Source: Lacticaseibacillus thailandensis DSM 22698 = JCM 13996 (lineage in GTDB: Bacteria > Bacillota > Bacilli > Lactobacillales > Lactobacillaceae). From it: 64,000 bases of DNA. The notes below the pieces were generated by a model. It did not search any database. It had not been told where the DNA came from and was given only the letters and a program-made list of their open reading frames with translations. Position numbers and translations under genes: made by a program. This document shows positions 33,263 through 43,546 of this stretch, piece by piece. The stretch spans positions 558,001-622,000 of the forward strand of contig NZ_BBER01000001.1 in NCBI RefSeq assembly GCF_001312865.1. The letters run 5' to 3'. The stretch's first letter is position 1, and every line of letters begins with the position of its first letter.

Positions 33263-34522
33263 CTAGTGTTGATCAAAGAAGGTGCTCTGCGCCGCACCAA
33301 TTGTCGCTAGCTTAACGTGGGCGTACGTTAAGCCCCCCTGCAAGTAGATCGTATACGGCGGCCGAATGGGCCCATCACCAGAAAATTCGATCGTAGCGCC
33401 TTGCACGAAGGACCCACCGGCCATAATCACTTCGTCCTCGTAGCCAGCCATCCGCTCTGGAATCGGCGTGACGAAGGAATCCACCGGCGAGTTAGCCTGA
33501 ATCGCCTCGGCAAAGTGCACCATGTCTTCACGGTTACCAAAGTTAACGGTCTGCACGATGTCTGTTCGCGGCGCATCCCACGTTGGGCTGACGCTCATGC
33601 CTAGCGCGGCAAACAAAGCTGCCTCAAAGATGGCGCCCTTAATGGCATTACCCGTGGTTTGTGGGGCAATGAAGAACCCTTGGTACATATCGGGTAAGGC
33701 CGACACCGTGGCCCCCTCCGCAGCGCCTAACCCCGGCACCGTGAAGCGGTAACTAACTTTTTCCACCAGGTCGGCATCCCCGACGATGTACCCACCGGTC
33801 TTAGCCATGCCCCCACCCGCGTTCTTAAATAAGGACCCGGCCATGAGGTTGGCCCCAACTTGTAGAGGCTCCACCGTCTCGGAAAATTCGCCATAAGCAT
33901 TGTCAACAAAAATGGTCACGTCTGGTGCGACGGCCCGTACCGCGTCGATCATGGCTTTGATCTTAGCAATAGTGAAGGAATCCCGCGTCGCGTACCCGCG
34001 TGAGCGCTGAATGGCCACCACCGTAGTTTTGGGGGTCACGCGCCGCTGCACGGCGGGAATGTCAACCTCGCCGTTCGGCAGCAGGTCTACGTAATCTACC
34101 CCAATACCATATTCTTTCGGAGTACCCACACCGTTGCCCGCGAGCCCCAGCACTTCCTGCAAGGTGTCGTAGGGCTTGCCGGTGATGTAAACAATTTCAT
34201 CACCGGGCCGGACGAGCCCTAACAACGACACCCCAATGGCATGCGTACCCGAGACGATTTGTGGCCGAACAATAGCATCCTCACCACCGAGCACGTCAGC
34301 ATAAATGCTTTCCAATACGTCACGGCCCTCGTCACTGTGCCCGTAACCAGTCGAACCGGTCAAGTAACTTTCCGCCACGTGGTGCTTGCGGAAGCTTTGC
34401 AATACTTTGTTCTGGTTCTCGACAATTTGGTCATCAATGGCCGCCAACCGGGGTGCAATTTGCGCATCCACCTGGTCCACCAACGCCACTAACTTCGGGT
34501 CAAACTGATCCCGCCAACTCAT
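33263..34522 (-). CDS. ynbB: YnbB family PLP enzyme, methionine gamma-lyase-like (aluminium resistance protein family)
   Basis: Intact protein of 419 residues, a fold type I PLP enzyme. STGYGHSDEGRDVLE (near residue 58) and SGTHAIGVSLLGLVRPGDE (near 90) are typical. The PLP lysine is probably in GSLFKNAGGGMAKTGGY (near 230), after FVDNAYGEFSE. The family is often annotated as methionine gamma-lyase or aluminium resistance protein; the physiological substrate is not settled. It starts at the ATG at 34522, 9 bp after the ftsY stop, and is probably cotranscribed with it, an unusual partner for an SRP receptor. Confidence 0.9.
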   Translation of the reverse strand: MSWRDQFDPKLVALVDQVDAQIAPRLAAIDDQIVENQNKVLQSFRKHHVAESYLTGSTGYGHSDEGRDVLESIYADVLGGEDAIVRPQIVSGTHAIGVSLLGLVRPGDEIVYITGKPYDTLQEVLGLAGNGVGTPKEYGIGVDYVDLLPNGEVDIPAVQRRVTPKTTVVAIQRSRGYATRDSFTIAKIKAMIDAVRAVAPDVTIFVDNAYGEFSETVEPLQVGANLMAGSLFKNAGGGMAKTGGYIVGDADLVEKVSYRFTVPGLGAAEGATVSALPDMYQGFFIAPQTTGNAIKGAIFEAALFAALGMSVSPTWDAPRTDIVQTVNFGNREDMVHFAEAIQANSPVDSFVTPIPERMAGYEDEVIMAGGSFVQGATIEFSGDGPIRPPYTIYLQGGLTYAHVKLATIGAAQSTFFDQH

Positions 34523-34531
34523 TTTTCTACC

Positions 34532-35569
34532 TCACTTACCTTCTACCTGATCCGTCGCCGCCGTCTCGTCTGCCGGTGGCGCGTCAATCAAGCCCTTAAA
34601 CAGTCCGTAAACAAACTTCGTAGGGTCAAAGTCAGCGAGGTCATCCATACCTTCACCGAGGCCAACAAGCTTAACGGGTACGTGCAACTCGTTCCGTACC
34701 GCCAACACGATGCCACCCTTACCGGAACCATCGAGTTTGGTCAGTACAATCCCCGTCATGTCGGTCGTCTTGTTAAACTGTTTGGCTTGGGACAAGGCGT
34801 TTTGTCCCGTCGTAGCGTCGACCACCAGCAAAACTTCCTGCGGTGCGTCGGGTAATTCGCGCTGAATGACCCGCTTCATTTTGGCTAGCTCGGTCATCAA
34901 GTTGACTTTGTTCTGCAACCGCCCGGCGGTATCCACAATCAGGACGTCAAAGTTTTCGTCCTTGGCCTTCTTCACCGCGTCAAAGACGACGGCCGACGGA
35001 TCACCGCCTGCTGGGCCAGCTACCACCGGCACGTGGTCACGCTCGCCCCAAACCTGTAACTGTTCGATGGCGCCAGCCCGAAAGGTGTCACCCGCCGCCA
35101 AAAGGACGGAGTGACCCTCCCGTTGTAGCCGGTTCGCTAACTTACCAATGGTAGTCGTTTTGCCGGCCCCGTTCACGCCGACGAATAAGAACACGGTCGG
35201 GCCCTGGCCCTCAGGGGCAAAGTGGAGACTGTTATCCTCGTCCACACCAGCCTCGTCGTACAGGTCAACCAGCTTCTGCACAATGACCTGCACAACCAGT
35301 TTGGGATCACGCGCATTCTTTAACTTCACTTCTTCGCGAAGTTCATCCGTTAGGCGCACCGCGGTGTCAAAGCCGACGTCCGCCTCAATTAGCGTATCCT
35401 CGAGGTCATCAAAGAAATCTTCGTCCACCGTCCGAAAATTTGCGAACAGCGCGTTTAGCCGGTCACCAAAGCTTTGCCGGCTCTTGGTGAGCGCTTCATC
35501 ATACTTCGCCGTTTCGGCAGTTTCTTCCTTGCCGGAAAAAGCGGCCTTAATTCGATCAAATAATCCCAT
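34532..35569 (-). CDS. ftsY: Signal recognition particle receptor FtsY
   Basis: SRP-GTPase that docks SRP-ribosome complexes at the membrane. 345 residues from the ATG at 35569 (MGLFDRIKAAFSGKEE), with AAAGGAG upstream. NG domain with GVNGAGKTTTIGKLANRL, DTAGRLQNKVNLM, TKLDGSGKGG and GLGEGMDDLADF. The acidic A region is short, as in other lactobacilli. Intact. Confidence 0.97.
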   Translation of the reverse strand: MGLFDRIKAAFSGKEETAETAKYDEALTKSRQSFGDRLNALFANFRTVDEDFFDDLEDTLIEADVGFDTAVRLTDELREEVKLKNARDPKLVVQVIVQKLVDLYDEAGVDEDNSLHFAPEGQGPTVFLFVGVNGAGKTTTIGKLANRLQREGHSVLLAAGDTFRAGAIEQLQVWGERDHVPVVAGPAGGDPSAVVFDAVKKAKDENFDVLIVDTAGRLQNKVNLMTELAKMKRVIQRELPDAPQEVLLVVDATTGQNALSQAKQFNKTTDMTGIVLTKLDGSGKGGIVLAVRNELHVPVKLVGLGEGMDDLADFDPTKFVYGLFKGLIDAPPADETAATDQVEGK

Positions 35570-35631
35570 CACACACACTCCTTTGCTTCCGGCCTACTCA
35601 CACTTGCGCATCCATCCGTACGCACAGGAAC

Positions 35632-38600
35632 CTAACCGGCCTGATGCTCAGCACCAACGGCCGCCGCCGCATCATCCAGGCTCACTGAAACCATCCGGGA
35701 TACGCCTGACTCCTGCATGGTCACCCCGTAAAGGATGTCAGCAGCCGCCATGGTCCCACGCCGGTGGGTAATAACGATAAACTGGGTGTTACTCGAGTAA
35801 TGCCGTAAGAAATCGCCAAAGCGGTCCACGTTAGCTTCATCCAAACTAGCCTCAACCTCATCCAGCACAGAAAACGGTACCGGCCGGACCTTGATGATGG
35901 CAAACAATAACGTGATGGCGGTCAACGCCCGCTCACCACCGGACAGCAACGACAACCGCGTATGGTTCTTCCCCGGCGGCTGGGCCACGATTTCGATGCC
36001 CGTCGTTAACAGGTGTTCCGGGTCCGTCAGTTGCAATTCAGCATGTCCACCGCCAAACATCTGCGGGAAGATCTCACTGAACGCCGTACTCGTCGCTTCA
36101 AACACCGCGGTAAAGCGTTCCTGAACCTCTTTGTCCAGCTCACCCATGGTGTTCAATAACTGTGCTTTGGCGTCTTCTAGGTCATTCTGTTGCGCCGTGA
36201 GGAAGTCATAACGTTCCTTGACCTCCTGGTACTCGTCGATGGCGTTCATGTTGACGGGCCCCAGTTCGTCTAAGCCCCGTTTCAATAGTTTCAGCTGACT
36301 TTGCAGTTCAGGAATTCCCACCGGATCCGCCGGCACGGCCGCAATAGCCGCCTCGTACGTGGTCTGATACTCTTCGCTTAACGTGGATAATGCGGTATCC
36401 AGGTGCATCTTCAACTGGTTAAGCTGGACCGACTGGGTCTCACTGGTGGCCATGACTTCCTGCCGCTCATTGTACGCCGTCGTGATGCTGGCGGAAACCC
36501 GACTCAATTCGGTCCGGGCCGTAGCTTTCTGTTGGTTTAACTTAGCCTGTTGTTCTTGCAGTTGCTGAATGTCACGTGCCAGTTGCGCCAGCGTGGCCCC
36601 ACGTTGTTCCTTTTCCTGTGCAGTTTCATTCGCGGCCTTTTCAATGGCGGCGATGCGTTGCTCCAGACGGTTAGCGGTCGTTACGGCCGTGCGTTCTGCC
36701 TCCTGCCACTGCGCTAACTGGGCAGCAGCGGTCTTCGCAGCTTCCTGCTTGACGGCCAGTGCCGTTTTGAGTTGCGTCAGCCGCTCTTGGTGATCGGCCG
36801 CCCGGCTGTTTTGATCCGCCAAAGCGGCACGCAGATCCGTCATGGTTTGTTGCAGCTCGGCCAAGTGCTGCTGAATAGTGTCACCCTGTGCCGTCAACTC
36901 GGCTTGACGGTGCGCGTAATCATCCTCATCCTGCGGGAGGTTGACCCGCAGCGCCGCCACCTGTTGCCGCAGCTGCGTAACCTGCTGCGCCACTAGCTGA
37001 CTGTCTGCCTGCGCACTGTGGGTCTGGTCGCGCATTGTCGTGAGGTGATCACTAGCAGCACGTAACGTGGCGTCTGCCGCGGTGCTTTGCTGCTCAAGTT
37101 GAGCCAAGGTTGCACGTTCTTCATCCAGTTTGGTAGCCATTGCCGCTAACTGCTTGTGTAGCCGCTGTGCTTCCTGTGTGCGCGCTAGCGGCGAACTACT
37201 CCCCCTGTGTTGCGCCCCACCTGACATCGAACCACCAGCATTAAGGATATCCCCGTCGAGGTCACCAGCCGGTAACGGTGGTGCAAGCTGTTGGCAATGG
37301 GCACCGCATTATCCAGGTTGTCGACCACAATTAGCGTGCCAATTAAGCTGGCAATCACGTTGGTTAAATGCTGATCGAAGCCAACCAGGTCGATACCCAC
37401 ACCAATAAAACCTCGTTGCCCAGCCACCTGATTGCGAATACTTTGCGGTAGCTACGCGGGCGAATCACATCCGCCGGCAGGAAAGTCGCCCGCCCGGCGC
37501 GCCGTTGCTTCAAAAAGCTAATGGCGCGCTTGGCGGCACCTTGATTCGCCGTCACGATTGCCTGCAAACTGCCCCCAATGGCCTGATCAAAGGCGACCTG
37601 GTACCGTTCAGGAATTTTGAGCAGTTCCGCCACGGCCCCAACGACCCCGGGTAACTTGCCCTTATTCTTCAACACCGTCCGCACCCCGGAATAAAAGCCC
37701 GCGTAGTCATCGTTCAGTTCCTTGAGCGTTTTGTAGCGCGCGCTGGCCTGGGTATACGCCTGACTGTGCTCCATTAGTTGCTGGTTAAGGCGCTGATATT
37801 GTTCCTGATCATCACTGAGTGCGGTTTCCGCTGCCCGCACCGCGGCTGTAGCCTGATTCTGCTCGGCCTGGGCTGCTTTGAGGGCGGCATCCGCAGTTTC
37901 CTGCTTGGCGGTCAACTGCTTGATTTGCGCATTCAACTCTGCCAACCGGCTTTGGGTCGCCGCTTGTTGGCTCGCTGCCAACTGAGCCTCTTTGGATAGC
38001 GCCGCAATTGCATTACGGTTATTGGCTTGTTGCTGCAACGTATCAATGTAATTTTGTTGCGTTGTCTCCAGCTGAGCATTGAGCTCCGCCGGCGTGCTGG
38101 CGGCTTGTTCTACAGTCCGCAACTGCGCCCGGGTCGTCTTAATAGCCTGCGCCAGCTCGTCTTGCTGCTGCTTCACGTCCTGGAGGTGTTGCTGGGCGTC
38201 CTGTTGGTCCGCTTGGGCTTGCGCCAGTCGTTCCCGCAGATCGGCCAATCGTGACGTGGCATTTTGCACCCGCTCGTTGCTGACGTCCTCTTCACCATTA
38301 AGGCTTTGCTGCTTCATGGACTTTGCGAGCAGGTCGTCGTTGACCTGGGCCAACTGATGATCGAGGTCCGCCGCTGCTTTGGTTCGGCGATCCGAATCAG
38401 CTTCCAAGCCCTTAATCTTGCCGTTCAGTTCCTCAATGCGCCGCTTAGTGGCCTTAGCCGCGGTTTGCACTTCCCGTTGCTGGGCGACCATGCTTTGCAC
38501 CTGCCGTGCCAGTAACTGCTGGTGTAACTGCGCGTACTCTGTGGACTGGCGCTGGTACTCCCGCGCCATGGAACTCTGTTCCGCGAGGGGTTCCAGCCGT

Positions 38601-39199
38601 ACCGCAAGTTCATGCACAATATCGTGCACCCGGTCCAGGTTATCGTCGGTTTCGTCCAGTTGAGCCTGGGCCTTGGCCTTCTGGTTCTTGTACTTCAGTA
38701 CCCCGGCAGCCTCTTCAAAGATGCCGCGCCGGTCTTCGGGTTTGCTGTTAAAGATTGCTTCAACCCGCCCTTGGGAAATGAACGCAAAAGAGTCGCGCCC
38801 CAGTCCACTATCCATGAACAAGGTCACGATATCTTTGAGCCGCACTTGCTGGTTGTTCAATAAGAATTCACTGTCACCATTACGGAAAAGGCGCCGGGTC
38901 ACACTGACCTGGCTTGGTTGTTGCTCCAGGTACCCGTCGTCGTTATTGAAGACCATCGTTACTTCCGCCCGGTTCAGTGCCGGGCGCGTGTCGGTGCCGG
39001 CAAAGATGACGTCACCCATGCGCTCACCACGCAGGCTCTTGGCACTTTGCTCCCCGAGCACCCAGCGAATGGCTTCCGTAATGTTACTCTTACCACTACC
39101 ATTGGGGCCCACGACCCCGGTCAACCCGGGATCAAATTTAATTTGGGTTTTATCCGCAAATGATTTAAAACCATTGATTGTCAGTTCCTGCAGGTACAT
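35632..39199 (-). CDS. smc: Chromosome segregation protein SMC (two frameshifts)
   Basis: Condensin ATPase, about 1,189 codons. Start ATG at 39199 (MYLQELTINGFKSFADKT) with GAGGAG. Walker A GPNGSGKSN (near residue 33); long Gln/Ala-rich coiled coils on both sides of a hinge (GKLPGVVGAVAELL near 520, then GGSMSGG); C-terminal signature LSGGERALTA and Walker B FSVLDEVEASLDEAN. Frames break near 37450 and near 37247, with the hinge portion between them in a third frame. Between rnc and ftsY, the standard place. Confidence 0.96.
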
Positions 39200-39226
39200 C
39201 CAACTACTCCTCGGGCCAACCTAACG

Positions 39227-39922
39227 CTACGCTAAGGTTGCTAACGCGCGGTGGGCCGCATCTTGTTCCGCATGCTTCTTGCTGGTACCCGTTCCCCGGC
39301 CCAACTCGCGTCCGTCAGCAGTGACGGCCACGGTAAACAAGCGTTGATTATTTGCTGCATCCTCTTCGGATAAGAGGTTATACTCGATATCGACATCACC
39401 ACCACGCTGCAGGCGTTCTTGCAACTTGGTCTTGAAGTCCCGCGTATCCTCAAACTCGCCCGCGTCGATGTGTGGCCAGATAATTTGCTCACAAAACTTG
39501 ATTACGGCTTGGCGTCCTTGATCCAAAAACAACGCGCCACAAAAGGCCTCAAATAAATCTTCAAGCAAGGTATCCCGCTGCCGCGCACCGGCGTTTTCCT
39601 CACCGTGCCCCAGGCGGATGTAACGGTCAAAGTGGGCCTCACGGGAAAAACGCGCAAAGCTCCGGGTCTGTACCGCTGCAGCCCGCATCCGGGTCAACTT
39701 ACCTTCGGGCACATCGGGGTACTTTTTGAACAGGTACTCCGACACGGTCAGTTCCAACACGGCATCACCAAGAAACTCTAACCGTTCGTTGTCGTGCACC
39801 CCTAATTCACGGTGCTCATTAGCATAACTTGAGTGGGTAAACGCCTCCTCAAGGATCTCAACGTGATCAAAATCGATGCCAAAACGACTATGTAATTCAC
39901 GCGTAAACTCTATCGCGACCAT
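39227..39922 (-). CDS. rnc: Ribonuclease III
   Basis: Double-strand-specific endonuclease for rRNA and mRNA processing; 231 residues, intact. The signature NERLEFLGDAVLEL (near residue 45) holds the metal-binding acidic residues, with a second site at DLFEAFCGALFLDQG. A C-terminal dsRNA-binding domain ends GTGTSKKHAEQDAAHRALA. ATG at 39922 behind GGAGGAGG. Starts the rnc-smc-ftsY-ynbB unit. Confidence 0.98.
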   Translation of the reverse strand: MVAIEFTRELHSRFGIDFDHVEILEEAFTHSSYANEHRELGVHDNERLEFLGDAVLELTVSEYLFKKYPDVPEGKLTRMRAAAVQTRSFARFSREAHFDRYIRLGHGEENAGARQRDTLLEDLFEAFCGALFLDQGRQAVIKFCEQIIWPHIDAGEFEDTRDFKTKLQERLQRGGDVDIEYNLLSEEDAANNQRLFTVAVTADGRELGRGTGTSKKHAEQDAAHRALATLA

Positions 39923-39949
39923 ACGTTGCCTCCTCCAATACTGTTTCTC

Positions 39950-39955
39950 ATTATA
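39950..39955 (-). promoter_or_regulatory. -10 element of the rnc promoter
   Basis: Perfect TATAAT on the minus strand between the acpP terminator and rnc, 28 bp from the rnc ATG. The -35 region (TTTTAG) is weak. Confidence 0.5.
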
Positions 39956-40017
39956 CTAAATATCACCCGTAACTAAAAGGTTGCGGACGCGCTGTCGCAA
40001 CTCCACCAGGTCTAGGC

Positions 40018-40051
40018 AAAAAAGATGGCCGGATTCCAAAGAATCCGGCCA
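40018..40051 (-). terminator. Terminator of acpP
   Basis: Perfect 11-bp stem TGGCCGGATTC (40026-40036) / GAATCCGGCCA (40041-40051), with T-rich sequence (40018-40023) on the minus strand. Confidence 0.93.
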
Positions 40052-40068
40052 TTGATTGCATGCTTAAT

Positions 40069-40317
40069 TTATTTATCCGACTGGTGCGCGGCGATGTAAT
40101 CGACCGCATCCCCGACCGTCTGGATTTGCTCAGCGTCCTCATCCGGAATCTCGGCGTTAAACGTATCTTCTAACTCCAAGACAAACTCCACGATGTCAAT
40201 TGAATCGGCATCCAGGTCGCGCTTAAAGTTTAAGTCACGGGTAATAGTACCCGGCTGTAACTGAAAGTGGTCCTGCAATAACGATGAGATCTGGTCAAAA
40301 ATTTCTTGTTCGCTCAC
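40069..40317 (-). CDS. acpP: Acyl carrier protein
   Basis: Small acidic carrier (82 residues) for acyl chains in fatty acid and phospholipid synthesis. The Ser for 4'-phosphopantetheine is in DLDADSIDIVEFVLELED (near residue 40). The start is GTG at 40317 (VSEQEIFDQISSLL), six bases after GGAGG; the in-frame GTG at 40332 lies in the ribosome site itself. Follows plsX, so the two may act together: PlsX takes acyl groups from ACP. Confidence 0.96.
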   Translation of the reverse strand: MSEQEIFDQISSLLQDHFQLQPGTITRDLNFKRDLDADSIDIVEFVLELEDTFNAEIPDEDAEQIQTVGDAVDYIAAHQSDK

Positions 40318-40399
40318 GGTAAACCTCCTCACTAATTACCGAACCACTATATTCTAAAAATTCCCGGATGTCCATAACTTTTCCACGACAACGCCGAAA

Positions 40400-41415
40400 T
40401 TACTTCTCTTCGGGCACTGCAATTTTGTGCGCATCAAAATACTGCACAAACTTCGTAATGGTCTGCTTAGAAACCATGTCTGCCACCTGCTTGATGGTGT
40501 AGTACACCGTCCGGACGTCCGCTGCCCCATGTGCCTTCACCACCGGCGCCTGGAGGCCGAGTAGTACCGCACCACCATACCGTGAAGCGTCAAACTTGTC
40601 CGCAACCCCGCGGATCTCGTTTCGGAGCAACAAACCACCCACTTTGCCCTTGACCCCACTATTCATGATGGTGTCCTTGAGCGCGTGCAACAGCGTGTGG
40701 GCCGTCCCCTCAACCGCTTTGAGGCCGCATTGCCCGTAAAACCGTCAGTCACGACCACGTCGGCCACGCCGTCCAACAGGCCCGTGGCTTCCACGTTACC
40801 GACAAAGTTTAGCCCGGACGCTTCCGTCAACAACTGGTAAGCCGCCTGGTGCAACTCATCACCCTTGTGGGGCTCGGTGCCGTTGTTGAGCAATCCGACC
40901 CGCGGGTTAGGGATTCCGCGCACATCCTTCGCGTAGAAATTCCCCATAACCGCGTACTGGTATAGGTGTACCGGGCGGTTATCCGCATTGGCGCCGACAT
41001 CCAGCATCACGAAGCCATGATCGTTAGTAGCTGCCGGCAAAGTCGGCATGAGCCCCGGCCGGTCAACGCCCTTAATACGCCCAACGATAAACAGTCCCGC
41101 GGCTAACAGCGCTCCCGTGCTCCCCAGGGACAACAAAGCGTCCGCCTCGCCGTCTTTGACTGCCCGCGCGGCCCGCACCATGGACGCATCCTTTTTGCGC
41201 CGGATGGCCTGCACTGGTGCCTCGTTACCGGAAATTTCCTCCGTGGTCGGCACCAGGGTGATGCGCTCGTCGTTTTGGATCAGGGGACGCACCCGCGCCT
41301 CGTCACCAAACAGCAAAAATTCCAGCTGCGAATCTTCGTCCCGGGCCCGTTCGACACCCGCAACGACTACGTCAGGGGCGTTGTCACCGCCCATTGCGTC
41401 AACAGCAATTTTCAT
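40400..41415 (-). CDS. plsX: Phosphate acyltransferase PlsX (one frameshift)
   Basis: Converts acyl-ACP to acyl-phosphate, the first step of phospholipid synthesis in Gram-positives. About 338 codons. Start ATG at 41415 ([18 protein letters not shown]), with AGGAGG that overlaps the recG stop. Conserved: [11 protein letters not shown] and [16 protein letters not shown]. The frame breaks near 40725 after TDGFTGNA; the rest ([17 protein letters not shown] and on) is in another frame to 40400. Confidence 0.95.
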
Positions 41416-41427
41416 CGAATTATCCTC

Positions 41428-43467
41428 CTAATTAAGGCTCTCGGCTTGGGCCAAACGCCTGTGCACATATGTGGCCAGCGTCACGTTTGCGGGCGCCTGT
41501 AAGTCTGGATCGGCGGCAAAAATCGCGGCCGCGACCTTATTAGCCGTATCCAAAATGTTGAAGTCACCCACGGGTCCCCCAACCGAAAGTCAGGTAACCC
41601 CGACTGCTTAGCACCAAAGATATCACCTTGGCCCCGCAGTTCAAGGTCCCGCTGTGCTACTTTGAACCCGTCATTGGTGGCCACCATCGTCTCCATCCGG
41701 CTCACCCCGGTATCGTTCTTGGGGTCGGCCACCAGGATACAGGTCGCCTGTTTATCACCACGGCCGACCGCCCGCGTAACTGGTGCAATTGTGCCAAGCC
41801 GAACCGGTCCGCGTCCAGAATCAGCATCATCGTGGCGTTGGGAACGTCCACACCGACTTCAATGACAGTCGTGGACACGAGCACGGCGGTCTTGCCCGAC
41901 GCAAAGTCGCGCATGATCGTGTCCTTTTCGTCCGGTTTCATTTGCCCATGCAGTAAGGCGACCGTGGCTTTACCCGCAAAGGTCTGCTGCATATCCGCGT
42001 ACACCGCTTCGGCGTTCTTGAGGTCCACCGCTTCGGATTCTGCAATCAACGGCGTGATGACGAACGCCTGGCCACCAGCCGCGACCGCAGCCGCGACCAT
42101 GCGGACCGCCCGTGGCTGTTGCTGCTTGTGCAACCACAGCGTTTTAACCGGTAGTCGGCCGGCGGGCATTTCGTCAATCGTTGACACGTCCATCTCACCG
42201 TACGCCGTGATGGCGAGTGTCCGCGGAATGGGCGTGGCAGTCATCGATAACACGTCTGGTTTGAGTCCCTTAGCCCGCAAAATTTCCCGTTGCTTCACCC
42301 CAAAACGGTGCTGCTCGTCAATAATGGCGAAACCAAGAGCGTTGAAGTCCACCCCTTTTTGAATCAGGGCGTGCGTCCCAATCACAATGTCCAGGGCGCC
42401 AGACCGCAATCGGGCCAGAATGTCCTTCCGGTCGGCCGCACTGGTGGCCCCCGTTAGCAACGCCACACTCACGTGCTGTGGGGCAAACAGGCGACTCAAC
42501 TTGGCGTAATGTTGTTCCGCCAACACTTCCGTAGGGACCATTAAGGCGGCTTGAAAATGGGCCGTCACCGCCGCGTACATACAGATCGCCGCAACGATGG
42601 TTTTCCCACTACCAACGTCCCCCTGCAAAAGCCGGTTCATATGCTTCGTACTCCGCATATCCGCGCAAATTTCGTTGACCACCCGTTTTTGCGCGTTCGT
42701 CAAAGTAAACGGCAAGGTACGGATGAAGGCCCGCACCCGCTGGTTATCAAACGGAATGCGTAAGCCGTTAACCTGCGCCGTATCGCGCTGCTTAATGGCC
42801 TGTAATTGCGCCTCAAACAGGAAAAATTCCCGAAAAATGGCGGAGCGTCGTGCTGCGGTCGCCTCCGCCGGGTTGGCGGGAAAGTGCATTTGCCGCACCA
42901 GTTCCCGGTCCGTCAGTAACTGCAACCGCTGACGGTATTGCTCGGGTACCACCGAATGAATCTCGTCCGCGTAGTGATCAAACGCCGTTTTAATGGCGCT
43001 CACCAAAAATTTCTGGTGCACCGACTGACTCAACGGGTAAATGGCGGCCATTGAGGGCGCATCCTGGTCCTGCGTGGCCACTAGCCGCATGGCCGTTAAG
43101 GCGTTCCGACCCGCATTCCACTTACCATAAATAGCCGCTTCCTGTCCCCGATGGAACCGATCCTTCAACCAGGGTTGGTTGAAAAAAAGACACCAGGATC
43201 ACGGTCCGGTCGACCTGGAGCCGAATGGTCACCCGCACCTTATGGGGACCAAACCGTGCAATAACGGGATCCGTGACCACCGTTCCTTTGACCGTCAGCT
43301 TTTCACCGTCCACCGCGGTTGCGAGGTCCCGCTCCTGCAGATCGTCATAACGAAAGGGAAAATAAAAAAAGCAGGTCGCCGACCGTGACGATACCGAGAT
43401 CCGCCAGGGCCGCGACCCGTTTAGGGCCAACACCAGGCAGAACTCCGACCGTATCGCTAAGTGGCAT
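41428..43467 (-). CDS. recG: ATP-dependent DNA helicase RecG (four frameshifts)
   Basis: Branch-migrating helicase that remodels stalled forks and Holliday junctions; about 680 codons. Start ATG at 43467 (MPLSDTVGVLPGVGPKRV) with AAAGGAGG. Wedge domain with the OB fold, then Walker A LLQGDVGSGKTIVA, DEQH box IIDEQHRFGV, SMTATPIPRTLA and STTVIEVGVDVPNA. Frames break near 43366 (A7), 43185 (A7), 41785 (LRGR-VGRGDKQ) and 41578 (GGGG run). The C-terminus reads YVHRRLAQAESLN. Sits between fakA and plsX, as in related genomes. Confidence 0.95.
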
Positions 43468-43546
43468 GGTCAACGCCTCCTTTCTTACCTACTGCCAGCG
43501 TGGCAATAGGGTGTTATCATCAAAAAAATGGCTGGTGCTAGTCCTG

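Noticed and set aside
26979-34522. Mobile genetic island
   Set aside because: No integrase, transposase, attachment-site repeat or tRNA end was found at the borders, and base composition and codon use look like those of the flanks. Only a simple insertion or rearrangement is supported.
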